Assembly (NCBI GenBank): GCA_022482735.1
Contig: JAKVOO010000001.1
Coordinates: 491,699-555,698, forward strand
Reading direction: 5' to 3'
DNA from: Bacilli bacterium
Lineage (GTDB): Bacteria; Bacillota_I; Bacilli_A; RFN20; CAG-826
Length of the DNA stretch: 64,000 bases
Below, in pieces: positions 18,075 to 26,407 of this stretch. Position 1 is the stretch's first letter, and the number at the start of each line of letters is the position of its first letter. A program made the translations under genes and the position numbers. The notes below the pieces were generated by a model, which had not been told where the DNA came from, did no database searches, and saw only the letters and a list, made by a program, of their open reading frames with translations.

Positions 18075-18871
18075 CTTAGTTCACTCGCCTTTACGACCGA
18101 ATAAATTGGAAAAATGCTTTGGCAAGCGCCAGTCGCTTCATCAATATCTAACACAACTGCACTAAATAGACCGTCATCTTTTTTATCGTAACTAAAATGA
18201 GATTTTTCCCGATTAAACATTTTAGATATTACCCCTTCTTTATCCGTTCCCAAAACACCATTATTAGGGCCAGTCATTCCCACATCACTAATGTAACCTG
18301 TAAAATCATCAATTATGCGATAATCGCGGGTCTGAACATGTGTATGCGTTCCAATAACGGCGCTAACTTGTCTTGCGAAAGCGAGACCAAACGCTTGTTT
18401 TTCGGCGGTGGCTTCACCATGGAAATCAACAATGTGTATATTTGCGGGCTCTATTGTTTTCAAAAAAACTTCAAAGGATAAAAATGGATTTTCAACATCC
18501 ATTTCAAGAAAAGCTTGGCCTAAAAGATTGGTTATGCGAATCGTTGTTCCGTCCTCACTTTTAAAAACCGCACTTCCTACTCCTGGGAAATCTTTTTTTA
18601 TATTCAAAGGGCGAACAACTTCTGTTGCCGCATCAAGATATTTTTCAATCTCGCTTTTATCATCGTAATGATTGCCCAAAGTGATGGCGTCGATTCCGTA
18701 ATTCAAAAGCTCTTGGTAGTGATGATATATCATCCCTTTCCCATGAGTGGCATTTTCGCCATTAGCGATAACAAAATCAATTTTATATTTCTCAATCAAT
18801 GCTGGAAGTTCATGCTGAACGGTCTTCCGCCCAACTTTTGCTACAATGTCACCAATAAATAAAATTCGCAT
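18071..18871 (-). CDS. ymdB: YmdB metallophosphoesterase (2',3'-cyclic nucleotide phosphodiesterase family)
   Basis: 266 aa. Metal motifs: FIGDIVAKVGR at the start, IANGENATHGKG, LGNHYDD, and HIVDFHGEATAEK then GTHTHVQT. YmdB of Bacillus hydrolyses cyclic nucleotides and affects biofilm and RNase Y-related RNA levels. The gene lies directly downstream of rny, as in Bacillus, behind a terminator that may separate their levels. Confidence 0.94.
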   Translation of the reverse strand: MRILFIGDIVAKVGRKTVQHELPALIEKYKIDFVIANGENATHGKGMIYHHYQELLNYGIDAITLGNHYDDKSEIEKYLDAATEVVRPLNIKKDFPGVGSAVFKSEDGTTIRITNLLGQAFLEMDVENPFLSFEVFLKTIEPANIHIVDFHGEATAEKQAFGLAFARQVSAVIGTHTHVQTRDYRIIDDFTGYISDVGMTGPNNGVLGTDKEGVISKMFNREKSHFSYDKKDDGLFSAVVLDIDEATGACQSIFPIYSVVKASELR

Positions 18872-18883
18872 ATTAACTCCTAA

Positions 18884-18909
18884 TTATAAAAGGGGCCGAG
18901 GCCCCTTTA
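18884..18909 (-). terminator. Terminator of rny
   Basis: Minus-strand AAAGGGGCC / GGCCCCTTT stem of nine pairs with a two-base loop, then T-rich sequence. Some read-through must feed ymdB unless that gene has its own promoter. Confidence 0.85.
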
Positions 18910-18916
18910 TGAACAC

Positions 18917-20476
18917 TTATTTGGCTGTTTCTTGCGCTCTAAATTCTCGGATGACCGAAATCTTAATTTGACCTGGATAGGTCATTTCATTTTCAATACG
19001 TTCGCGAATATCACGCGCTAACTTAAACGCCGCTAGATCATCGACCTTATCGGGTACAACCATAACCCGAACCTCACGACCGCTTTGCATCGCAAAACAG
19101 TTATTGACGCCTTCATACGATTTGCAAATTGTCTCCAATTGTTCAATTCGTTTAACATAGTTTTCCATCGTCTCACTGCGAGCTCCTGGACGGGCGGCTG
19201 ATAAAGTATCAGCAGCAATAACTAGTTGCGTATAAATGTATTTGCTTTCAACGTCTCCATGATGGGCTTCAATGGAATTAATAACTTCGTCCGGCTCGCC
19301 ATATTTCTTGGCTAAACGAACACCGATTTCCACGTGAGAACCTTCAAGTTCAAAGTCCGCCGCTTTTCCAATATCGTGGAGTAAACCACACCGCTTAGCC
19401 AGATTTTGATCAAGACCAAGTTCCGCCGCCATAATACCACATAAAGTGGCAACTTCAATACTATGCTGATAACCATTTTGGCCATAGCTAGTTCTAAATT
19501 TTAGGCGGCCAACATATTTGAGAAGTTCTTTGTTGATGCGAGGAAGACCTAATTTAAATGCAGCTTCCTGACCGGCTTTGTCAATGACTTCATCAAGTTC
19601 ACTTTTGACCTTCTCAACTACTTCTTCAATTCGCCCTGGTTGAATTCGTCCATCGCGAACGAGGTAATTCAAACTGCGAGTGGCAATTTCTCTTCGAATT
19701 GGATCAAAACAACTGACAGTAATAACTTCGGGAGTGTCGTCAATAATCAGATCAACACCGAGAAGTTGCTCAAGCGAGCGAATATTACGGCCCTCGCGGC
19801 CAATAATGCGCCCCTTCATTTCATCACTTGGAAGTGAGACTGTCGAAACGGTTCTTTCCGTTGTAACTTCCTGTGAATACTTATTCATGGCTAAGGCCAA
19901 TAAGTCACGCGCCTTTTCATTAACGGAAGCTTCAGCTTCCTCTTCTTTTGTCCGAATAAAGGCGGCAATTTCCTTGCTGAGTTTAGATTCAACTCGCCGA
20001 AAAATTTCATCTCGCGCTTCATTCATCGACATTTGGGAGACTTTCTCTAATTCCGAAATTATCGAATCAAGTTTCTTTTGATAATCTTCATCTTTTTTCT
20101 CAACTTCCTTTATCTTGCGATTAAGGTTTTCATTTTTGTCCTCAAGAGATTGCTCTTTACTGAGTAAAGCGATATCTCGACGATCAATCGACTGTTCTCT
20201 TTGAGCCATCTGATTTTGTAAGACGGCAATTTCCTGCTTCTTCTCTTTAATTTGGCGATCAGCCTCTTGCTTAGCTTCAATCGTGGCTTGCTTGGCATCA
20301 AGTTCAGCGTTTTTAATAATGTGTTCGGCCTTGATATCGGCATCGCGGATTATTTTATCTGCGCGCCGAAGAGCACTTTTAGCTTTAAAAAACGGAACAA
20401 AATAGAAACAAACAAGTCCAAGGATAAAACCAACAACAAGTGCAATCGCGCTGACGATATAGCCTAGCGGATTCAT
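18917..20476 (-). CDS. rny: Ribonuclease Y
   Basis: 519 aa, the normal size. An N-terminal membrane helix (about 6-30) anchors it, followed by a long charged coiled coil (about 35-190), a KH domain with GRIIGREGRNIR near residue 222, and an HD domain with CGLLHDIGKA and EAHHGD. RNase Y starts the decay of many mRNAs at the membrane in Firmicutes. A promoter and a leader of about 200 bases lie upstream (20477-20680). Confidence 0.97.
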   Translation of the reverse strand: MNPLGYIVSAIALVVGFILGLVCFYFVPFFKAKSALRRADKIIRDADIKAEHIIKNAELDAKQATIEAKQEADRQIKEKKQEIAVLQNQMAQREQSIDRRDIALLSKEQSLEDKNENLNRKIKEVEKKDEDYQKKLDSIISELEKVSQMSMNEARDEIFRRVESKLSKEIAAFIRTKEEEAEASVNEKARDLLALAMNKYSQEVTTERTVSTVSLPSDEMKGRIIGREGRNIRSLEQLLGVDLIIDDTPEVITVSCFDPIRREIATRSLNYLVRDGRIQPGRIEEVVEKVKSELDEVIDKAGQEAAFKLGLPRINKELLKYVGRLKFRTSYGQNGYQHSIEVATLCGIMAAELGLDQNLAKRCGLLHDIGKAADFELEGSHVEIGVRLAKKYGEPDEVINSIEAHHGDVESKYIYTQLVIAADTLSAARPGARSETMENYVKRIEQLETICKSYEGVNNCFAMQSGREVRVMVVPDKVDDLAAFKLARDIRERIENEMTYPGQIKISVIREFRAQETAK

Positions 20477-20680
20477 GTTTGTTGCTCCTTTAAGTAATAA
20501 TCGGTAATCCCAATATCCTAGATGTTTTCCCTACAAAAAAACGAGGGGACATTCTATGCCCTGAGTATTTCTCAAGCGTTATTATCGTCATAGATGAATA
20601 TGTATATTTATAGTCCTAGGTAAGGACGAAATACAAACGAAGAGTTTTCTCAAGGATTGGTACTGATTAGGTACACTTTT
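20477..20680 (-). promoter_or_regulatory. rny 5' leader with a possible attenuator
   Basis: No gene is seen in 20477-20813. Downstream of the promoter, the minus-strand leader contains GTCCT/AGGAC, TGAG/CTCA and a third stem GGGCAT/ATG(T)CCC that is followed after four bases by T7. The last could act as a weak terminator or attenuator. An AAAGGAG ribosome-binding site precedes the rny start. Confidence 0.35.
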
Positions 20681-20709
20681 ATTATATGTGAAACTAAGAA
20701 AATTGAAAA
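20681..20709 (-). promoter_or_regulatory. Promoter for rny
   Basis: Minus-strand TTTTCA (20704-20709) and TATAAT (20681-20686) with a 17-base spacer. The -10 is perfect, the -35 matches four of six positions. Confidence 0.65.
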
Positions 20710-20782
20710 GAGAAAAAACTTGAACGTTTTGATGAAGTAAACAAAAAGGGACTTTTTTGCGCGTATGACTAAAAATGGGGTT

Positions 20783-20807
20783 TAAAAAAGCCCTTTTATC
20801 AAGGGCT
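20783..20807 (-). terminator. Terminator of the barnase-like lipoprotein gene
   Basis: Minus-strand GCCCTT / AAGGGC stem with a five-base loop followed by T6, a few bases after the stop at 20814. Confidence 0.85.
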
Positions 20808-20813
20808 CAATGA

Positions 20814-21956
20814 TCATAAGTCTTTAAAATCAACAAACGAATATCCTGGGTATTCCGTCGGCTCATTGGGCGCGACTCCATAATGGCTTTCATAATTATA
20901 CCAATCACTTGATCCAGCCACATATTCATTGCCTGCCGATTGCGATCCAAAGCGCAATCCCCAACCATTTTCATAGTTCAGATATTCCTGCATATCGTTA
21001 TAGTGATTATAAGTGTAGAATACATGCCGCTCATCGATGTTCTTGATATCGCTCATATTTGAGCCAAATATAAAGCGCGCAGCTCCCCGCGTTATCTTAT
21101 ATCCACTGTTATAAGGGGCATCCGTGTAGTTTGATGACCATGAGTTCATAAGGTATCCCGTTGTGCCAAAATCAGTCTCGGTGTAACTTACATCACTAAG
21201 TTCGGGTAACACCGGCTCATAGGGGTAACTTCCAGTGTCACCACTAAAATAATCCGTATTGACTCGTCCATAAATTCCCCAATCATCAATTGTTTGCGAT
21301 TGGCCGGATTTCCCCTTATCGTAGTCCGAATTGGCGGGTACTTCGCCAAAAGCATATAAATAGGCTGCTACCTCTTCCATAGAAGTGTAGGCGCCACCAT
21401 AGTAAATAACGTGCGTACTCGATTGACCTTTACTGTCTATATCGGCCGCCGAATTAAGAAAATAGGCTAAATAATTGCCATTTATATCTAGAATATATCT
21501 TCCACTTTGAATGCGATAACTAACCTCATTACTAATTTGATTGACAATCGGCTCATAGTAAGTCGATAATTCAACATTTTCGCCACTTAATAAATGATGT
21601 ACTGTTCTAAAATAACTATCTTCGTAGCTCGCCGCCGGCTGATAGTTTTCATAAAATTGTTCGACATCTACATCAGTGTAAGGATCATTTTCTAATGCTG
21701 GTATGTAGAATTGAGCACTGATTTTATCGCCATATGTCCGAAGATCAATATTATTGATGTTATCAACATATTCTCCCTTCGGCAATTCAGAGGTGGTTGA
21801 AGTTCCTTGACTTTGTGAGTCAGAAGCAGAATTTGATGTTCCTTCACTTGATGAAGTGCCAGAAATTGTGCTCGGTGGATTGCTAGTTCCAGGTGTCGAA
21901 AAAGAACAACTTGAAACGGTTAAAAGCGGAATAAGCAGAAAGAATTTTTTATGCAT
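20814..21956 (-). CDS. Secreted lipoprotein with a barnase-like (guanyl-specific RNase) domain
   Basis: 380 aa. A lipoprotein signal peptide ends at VSSC (Cys17), followed by a Ser/Thr/Gly-rich linker to about residue 58. The C-terminal region (about 193-328) resembles bacterial N1/barnase RNases in order: EEVAAYLYAFGEVPANSD corresponds to the barnase N-terminal helix, then LPELSDVSYTETDF, RGAARFIFGS and YNHYNDMQEYL. The three catalytic positions of barnase (Glu73, Arg87, His102) would be Glu260, Arg294 and His318. The domain before it (60-190) is not recognised. It should sit on the outer face of the membrane, perhaps degrading RNA for nucleotides or as a toxin. No barstar-like inhibitor gene is adjacent; an exported enzyme may not need one. 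Alternative: a non-catalytic lipoprotein with a similar fold. Confidence 0.6.
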   Translation of the reverse strand: MHKKFFLLIPLLTVSSCSFSTPGTSNPPSTISGTSSSEGTSNSASDSQSQGTSTTSELPKGEYVDNINNIDLRTYGDKISAQFYIPALENDPYTDVDVEQFYENYQPAASYEDSYFRTVHHLLSGENVELSTYYEPIVNQISNEVSYRIQSGRYILDINGNYLAYFLNSAADIDSKGQSSTHVIYYGGAYTSMEEVAAYLYAFGEVPANSDYDKGKSGQSQTIDDWGIYGRVNTDYFSGDTGSYPYEPVLPELSDVSYTETDFGTTGYLMNSWSSNYTDAPYNSGYKITRGAARFIFGSNMSDIKNIDERHVFYTYNHYNDMQEYLNYENGWGLRFGSQSAGNEYVAGSSDWYNYESHYGVAPNEPTEYPGYSFVDFKDL

Positions 21957-22020
21957 AATAACTCCTACAACAGATGCGTCTGTTTTACAACTTTACCACA
22001 TGCCGCTATAAGTTGAAAGA

Positions 22021-22043
22021 TAAAAAGTCCCAATTGGGACTTA
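22021..22043 (-). terminator. Terminator of recA
   Basis: Perfect inverted repeat AAGTCCCAATTGGGACTT followed by TTTATC on the minus strand, just after the recA stop. Confidence 0.85.
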
Positions 22044-22052
22044 ATTTGTTTT

Positions 22053-23090
22053 TTATTCGTCTTCGACCTCACCATTATCATCGCTATTACTCACCGGTTT
22101 CATTTCTGCTTTAACGCGAGTTTTAATGTCCTCAAAGATGTTAGGATTGTCGCTAAGATATGTCTTTGCCGCCTCGCGGCCTTGACCCATCCGGTCACCG
22201 CTATATTCATACCAAGAGCCACTCTTTTTAATAATATCCAAATCAACCCCTAAGTCGAGTAATTCGCCTGTTTTGGAAATTCCCTGACCATAGATAATAT
22301 CAACTTTACATGATTTGAAAGGAGGTGCAACTTTGTTTTTAACCACTTTAATGTTAGCGACGTTGCCGATGATATTCGTTCCTTCCTTAATAGATTCTGA
22401 ACGGCGAATATCAATTCGAATAGTAGCGTAAAATTTCAGTGCCCGGCCACCGCTGGTGGTTTCGGGATTGCCATAAACGACCCCAACTTTTTCCCGGAGT
22501 TGGTTGATGAACACCACCGTTGTTTCGGCTTTATTCAAAATAGCCGCCAGTTTTCTCATCGCCTTTGACATTAGACGCGCTTGCAATCCAACCTGGTTAT
22601 CGCCCATTTCTCCGTCAAGTTCTGCCTGAGGGACTAAGGCGGCAACACTATCAACAACGATAATATCTATTGCTCCGCTGCTAGCCAACATTTCGACGAT
22701 TTCTAATGCCTGTTCACCATTATCGGGTTGAGAAAGAATTAGTTCATCAATATTGACACCGAGTTTTGAAGCATACTCTGGATCAATTGCATGTTCTGCA
22801 TCGACAAAAGCGGCTTTTCCGCCTTTCTTTTGACATTCGGCAATCGCATGCAACGCAAGTGTTGTTTTACCGCTACTTTCTGGGCCGAATATTTCAACAA
22901 TCCGTCCCTTAGGGTAGCCACCGACACCAAGAGCGTTATCAAGAAGAAGCGAGCCGGTTGGAATAGTATCGACATTAACATGGGGACGATCCCCCAATTT
23001 CATGACCGCACCTTTTCCATAGGTCCGCTCAATATTTTTGAGTGCATCTTCCAATGCGGCCTCTTTTGACTTATTCAAATCCTTTGCCAT
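22053..23090 (-). CDS. recA: Recombinase A
   Basis: 345 aa. Walker [10 protein letters not shown] near residue 69, Walker [11 protein letters not shown], loop L2 around [14 protein letters not shown] and an acidic C-terminal tail (DDNGEVEDE). It forms filaments on single-stranded DNA for recombination and SOS induction. I saw no SOS operator of the Bacillus CGAAC-GTTCG type in the 50-base gap upstream, so it may be transcribed with the pgsA-cinA genes. Confidence 0.98.
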   Translation of the reverse strand: MAKDLNKSKEAALEDALKNIERTYGKGAVMKLGDRPHVNVDTIPTGSLLLDNALGVGGYPKGRIVEIFGPESSGKTTLALHAIAECQKKGGKAAFVDAEHAIDPEYASKLGVNIDELILSQPDNGEQALEIVEMLASSGAIDIIVVDSVAALVPQAELDGEMGDNQVGLQARLMSKAMRKLAAILNKAETTVVFINQLREKVGVVYGNPETTSGGRALKFYATIRIDIRRSESIKEGTNIIGNVANIKVVKNKVAPPFKSCKVDIIYGQGISKTGELLDLGVDLDIIKKSGSWYEYSGDRMGQGREAAKTYLSDNPNIFEDIKTRVKAEMKPVSNSDDNGEVEDE

Positions 23091-23141
23091 ACAATTACTC
23101 TCCTCATTAATTAAATTGTATCAAAAATAGTCATTGTCTGA

Positions 23142-23612
23142 TTAATATTTGTCCTGTAAACGCTGAAAAATAAAATTTATAGCCTCTAAAACTGCCTGTT
23201 GACGAAATTCATTGCGACTCATAAATCCATTAATGGTTCTAGTTTCAGTACCATATTTGTCACTTAAACCTATGAAACCTAAGCCTGCTGGCTTATTTTC
23301 CATCGTCGCTGGACCGGCATTTCCTGTGAAGCTTATAGCTATATCCACATTGAGTAGTTTTTTTCCTTTTAGGGCCATTTCAGACGCGCACTCTTTAGAG
23401 ATAACTCCGTATTTTGCTATAACCTGGGAATCAACTCCGACGATATCGGTTTTAATTCGCGTCGCATAGGTCACAATTGCTCCTACGAAGGATTTGGAAG
23501 CCCCATTATTGGCGGTTAAAGTCGATGCAAATAATCCGCCGGTAAAAGATTCAACTGAACCGACAGTTAAGCCTTTTTCCTCAAGAAGAAGCAGAAGACT
23601 ACTTGCGTTCAT
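23142..23612 (-). CDS. cinA: CinA C-terminal domain protein (nicotinamide-nucleotide amidohydrolase)
   Basis: 156 aa from the ATG at 23612, which overlaps the pgsA stop and has GGGAG ten bases upstream. It is the short PncC-type form, lacking the N-terminal MoeA-like domain of full CinA. The SVESFTGGLFASTLT segment and the AISFTGNAGPA segment are the deamidase active-site motifs (usually AESCTGG and ITGIAGP). The enzyme converts NMN to nicotinate mononucleotide in the pyridine-nucleotide cycle. Position between pgsA and recA matches Bacillus. Confidence 0.9.
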   Translation of the reverse strand: MNASSLLLLLEEKGLTVGSVESFTGGLFASTLTANNGASKSFVGAIVTYATRIKTDIVGVDSQVIAKYGVISKECASEMALKGKKLLNVDIAISFTGNAGPATMENKPAGLGFIGLSDKYGTETRTINGFMSRNEFRQQAVLEAINFIFQRLQDKY

Positions 23613-24235
23613 GCTTATTTGGCTCCCGTAAAACATCACGATTTTGATAGACGTAGATAATGCCAGAAAGAAGGCTCGCCAATGTAGCGAGGTAAACTAC
23701 AATTAAAGCAATGTTGACCTCACCATCAAATAAAACAAACGGCCAATCATTTAGAAGAACTAACGGAATAGCCACCATTTGAAGGACCGTTTTAATTTTC
23801 CCAAAAATATTCGCAGCTAGAATGCGGTTTTGACTCGCCGCAATCAGTCTAATTACATCAACTATCAAATCGCGAGCAATCATAATTAACGTAGCTATAA
23901 CTGGAATAGCCATCTGGATAGAGGCATCCGCCGGAGTGATACGACGGAACCAAGAGAATGATCAATAGTCCGTTGACGAGCAGTTTATCCGCGATTGGAT
24001 CCATGAATTTTCCAAAATTTGTTACCAAGTTATATTTCCGCGCGATATGTCCATCAAGAAAATCAGAGAAACTGGCGATTACAAAAAGCCAAAATACGAT
24101 AAAATAAACGAGATTTACTTCCCCAAAAATAAAGGGGACTTCAATTCCTAAACTGGAGTAAGGAAAAAGCATGGCCAGCCAAATCACTACTACCATTGCC
24201 ATCCGAAAAACCGTAATTTTATTTGGAAGATTCAT
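23599..24235 (-). pseudogene. pgsA: CDP-diacylglycerol-glycerol-3-phosphate phosphatidyltransferase, frame disrupted
   Basis: The first frame starts at 24235 behind GAGG and contains the complete CDP-alcohol phosphotransferase motif: DG-AR then G-x3-D-x3-D in DGHIARKYNLVTNFGKFMD and PIAD. The second frame supplies the remaining membrane helices and the KHERK end. The frames join at the TT at 23952-23953: dropping one T gives GLLIILWFRRITPADAS and a 211-aa protein, and the span is 3n+1 bases. PgsA makes phosphatidylglycerol-phosphate and is usually essential, so I regard the lesion as a likely assembly error rather than a true pseudogene. Position before cinA-recA is conserved. Confidence 0.88.
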
Positions 24236-24249
24236 TTCATTACCTCAAA

Positions 24250-24600
24250 AAAGTGAGTATCGATTCTGTAAGCCATGTTCTGTCAAGGACAACTATTTAT
24301 CTAGGACTAAACCTATCGTTGGAAATTCAATTCTTTCCGCCGATTTCCCCTACCAAATTTGGGTTTCTCGCTTGTGGGGTTTGCCGCGTTCCACTCTAAA
24401 GTTTCCTTTAGACTTCGTCACTGTGGCACTTTCAGGTGTCGATCCTTGCTATAAAAGTTTAGGATTTTCACCGCCGTTAGGGACTCCTCCCTACCTAGCG
24501 TTATTTTTTACGCTAGCGCAATCACTCCAGCCATCGCAGACTGGGCGAGCATGGACTTTCCTCTAGCGAATTGCTTCACCAGCAGTCATCCGAATCGATG
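24250..24600 (-). ncRNA. rnpB: RNase P RNA, bacterial type B
   Basis: The minus strand carries the invariant GAGGAAAGTCCATGCTCG near its 5' end and ACAGAACATGGCTTACAG near its 3' end. P1 is formed by ATCGATTC at the 5' end and GAATCGAT at the 3' end (24259-24266), followed by ACTCAC and T6. Internal GGTAGGGGAAATCGGCGG-type sequence is also recognisable. It is the catalytic RNA that matures tRNA 5' ends. It begins directly after the gpsB stop and ends just before the pgsA ribosome-binding site, so it is probably cut out of a longer transcript. Confidence 0.95.
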
Positions 24601-24960
24601 TTATTTTATCTTCGTAGGATCAACTCCAAGTTTGAAAAGAGCATTTTCCAATCGGTTTACTTTAACCAGTAACTCAAGTCGATCAAGAGCAGCATTGCGA
24701 TTCTTGTCTAGAACTTTTAGTTTCTCATCCAAGATTTCATATTTGGCTTTCCATTCATCGCGTTCTTGTTGAATTTTTTTCAAATTTCCATTGTCAACGG
24801 AAAGGTGATCTATTTCTTTATCCAATTGCTCAACACGACGGTAGTCAGCTAATATTTGATCAAGAAATTCGTCAACTTCATCTGGATCATAGCCTTTTAG
24901 ATTGGCGCTAAATTTCTTTTCAAGTAACTTCGTACTATCTAGATTTAAATCGAGTTTCAT
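24601..24960 (-). CDS. gpsB: DivIVA-domain cell-division protein GpsB
   Basis: 119 aa. The N-terminal DivIVA motif FSANLKGYDPDEVDEFLDQI (about 17-36) is followed by a coiled coil to about residue 90 and a short C-terminal part. GpsB moves cell-wall synthases between septum and side wall in Firmicutes, so its presence hints at a walled cell, although DivIVA-like proteins also occur in relatives without walls. The gene is followed by rnpB, as in Bacillus, and faces recU across a divergent promoter region. Confidence 0.85.
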   Translation of the reverse strand: MKLDLNLDSTKLLEKKFSANLKGYDPDEVDEFLDQILADYRRVEQLDKEIDHLSVDNGNLKKIQQERDEWKAKYEILDEKLKVLDKNRNAALDRLELLVKVNRLENALFKLGVDPTKIK

Positions 24961-24981
24961 TTACGTTGCTCCATAATGATT

Positions 24982-25010
24982 ATTATAATGTTTTAAGTGC
25001 TTCTAAGCAA
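24982..25010 (-). promoter_or_regulatory. Promoter for gpsB-rnpB
   Basis: Minus-strand TTGCTT (25005-25010) and TATAAT (24982-24987) with a 17-base spacer, just upstream of the gpsB ribosome-binding site TGGAG. Confidence 0.75.
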
Positions 25011-25048
25011 TCGTAAGCCAAAAAAATTACTTAAGTAAAACTTGCTTT

Positions 25049-25058
25049 ATGGTATACT
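25049..25058 (+). promoter_or_regulatory. Extended -10 promoter for the exonuclease-recU unit
   Basis: Plus-strand TGG followed by TATACT (25053-25058) fits an extended -10 element. No good -35 is seen at 17 bases. It diverges from the gpsB promoter. Confidence 0.45.
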
Positions 25059-25073
25059 TACAAAGAGGATTTG

Positions 25074-25820
25074 ATGATGAAAAGATTGATGCAATTAATT
25101 GATAAGCATCCGGTATTGGTTTTTCTTGATTTTGAAGGAACCCAAATTAGCCATGAGATGATTGCTTTAGGCGCCGTCTTAGTGACGCTTAAAAAAGATG
25201 GTCATATTAAAAAAATTCACAAAGGTTATAAGCGCTATGTCATTGCGCATGAAAAAATCGGCTCTTATGTGGAAAAATTGACTGGTATTAAATCGGACTT
25301 ACTATTAAAAGAGGGCGTTACTTACAAAAGTGCCTTAGAGGAATTAAAAAAATATATCGGCAAGAATTATAAAAAAGCCGCTTTTATTACCTTTGGTAGC
25401 CATGATATTCGAATTTTGCATCAAAGTCTGCACTTCTCTAGCGACGCTGATGGTGAAATTGTTCACTTTATCGATCATAACCACATTGATTTTTCTGACA
25501 TTCTTTCCGAATATGTTAAAGATGAAAAAAACAATCCGCTTTCACTTGCCAACTACTGTCTAAAATTTGGAGTTGAGTTTGAAGGAACGCCTCATGATCC
25601 TTACTTTGATGCTTTGAATTTAGCCTATTTATATGAGGCCTCACTCTCGAAGCCAGATATTCTCTACCATGAATATCTTTCTGTTCTCTCACATATGCGG
25701 CACTTACCTGTGCCTATCCAAAAAACAATTAGTAAATTAGTGAATAATACCGATGTTTCTGCAAGTGATTTTGGTCATATTGTCGAAGACTATATTAAAG
25801 CAGGAGTCGACAGGAAATGA
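25074..25820 (+). CDS. DEDDh 3'-5' exonuclease (KapD-like)
   Basis: 248 aa from the ATG at 25074 behind GAGGA. Exo I is FLDFEGTQ (Asp19, Glu21), Exo II is FGSHDIRIL (Asp111) and Exo III is PHDPYFDAL (His174 and Asp179, the HxxxxD spacing), so all four acidic residues and the general base are present. It should remove nucleotides from 3' ends of RNA or DNA. The family includes KapD, oligoribonuclease and DNA polymerase proofreading subunits; the substrate is not clear. The stop overlaps the recU start, suggesting co-translation with a recombination nuclease. Confidence 0.8.
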   Translation: MMKRLMQLIDKHPVLVFLDFEGTQISHEMIALGAVLVTLKKDGHIKKIHKGYKRYVIAHEKIGSYVEKLTGIKSDLLLKEGVTYKSALEELKKYIGKNYKKAAFITFGSHDIRILHQSLHFSSDADGEIVHFIDHNHIDFSDILSEYVKDEKNNPLSLANYCLKFGVEFEGTPHDPYFDALNLAYLYEASLSKPDILYHEYLSVLSHMRHLPVPIQKTISKLVNNTDVSASDFGHIVEDYIKAGVDRK

Positions 25821-26407
25821 TTAATTATCCTTTTGGTAAGCGAGTTAATTCTTCGCCTATCACTGCTATTAAAAAAAATAAAAACCCGGTGATTAATTCC
25901 GCTAATCGAGGAATGAGTTTTGAAACTGACATTAATTTCAGCAATGATTATTACGCGCAAAAGCACATCGCGCTTATCACGAAACGTCCGACACCAATTA
26001 ATGTTGTAAAAGTTGATTATACCCGGGGTGCTCGCATCACGGACGCCTATTTTTCTATGCAATCTACCACGGATTATAATGGTGTCTATCACGGAAGATA
26101 TATAGATTTCGAAGCCAAAAGTTCACACAGCAAAACCAGTTTCCCTTTGAATAACATTACTCCGCACCAATTTGAACATTTAAAGGAAGTGTTTTTTCAA
26201 GGGGGAATAGCTTTTTTTCTAATTGAATTCACCAAATTGAACGAAGTATACTTTCTCGATGCTCGCTTTGTTATTGATTGGCATGAAAATCAACAAAAGA
26301 AATCCATTCCACTGACGAAAATAAAAGAAAATGGTCGCTTAATCAAACAGGGATTGCGACCAAGAATAGATTATCTGCCGACGATAATTGAATATTATTC
26401 GCTCTGA
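25817..26407 (+). CDS. recU: Holliday junction resolvase RecU
   Basis: 196 aa. The N-terminal NRGMSFETDIN segment and the central GRYIDFEAKSS core carry the acidic and lysine residues of this restriction-fold nuclease, followed by LNNITPHQFEHL. RecU cleaves four-way junctions made by RecA and RuvAB. recU near gpsB and rnpB is a conserved arrangement, but in Bacillus it is next to a penicillin-binding protein gene, which is absent here. The 3' end overlaps nth on the opposite strand by 13 bases. Confidence 0.95.
   Translation: MINYPFGKRVNSSPITAIKKNKNPVINSANRGMSFETDINFSNDYYAQKHIALITKRPTPINVVKVDYTRGARITDAYFSMQSTTDYNGVYHGRYIDFEAKSSHSKTSFPLNNITPHQFEHLKEVFFQGGIAFFLIEFTKLNEVYFLDARFVIDWHENQQKKSIPLTKIKENGRLIKQGLRPRIDYLPTIIEYYSL

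Noticed and set aside
19325..19345. parS-like TTCCACGTGAGAA in rny
   Set aside because: Not a palindrome outside the CACGTG core; expected by chance in coding sequence.
24171..24566. 131-aa plus-strand frame across the rnpB region
   Set aside because: It is antisense to the RNase P RNA; its Pro/Ser/Phe-rich translation reflects the RNA sequence.
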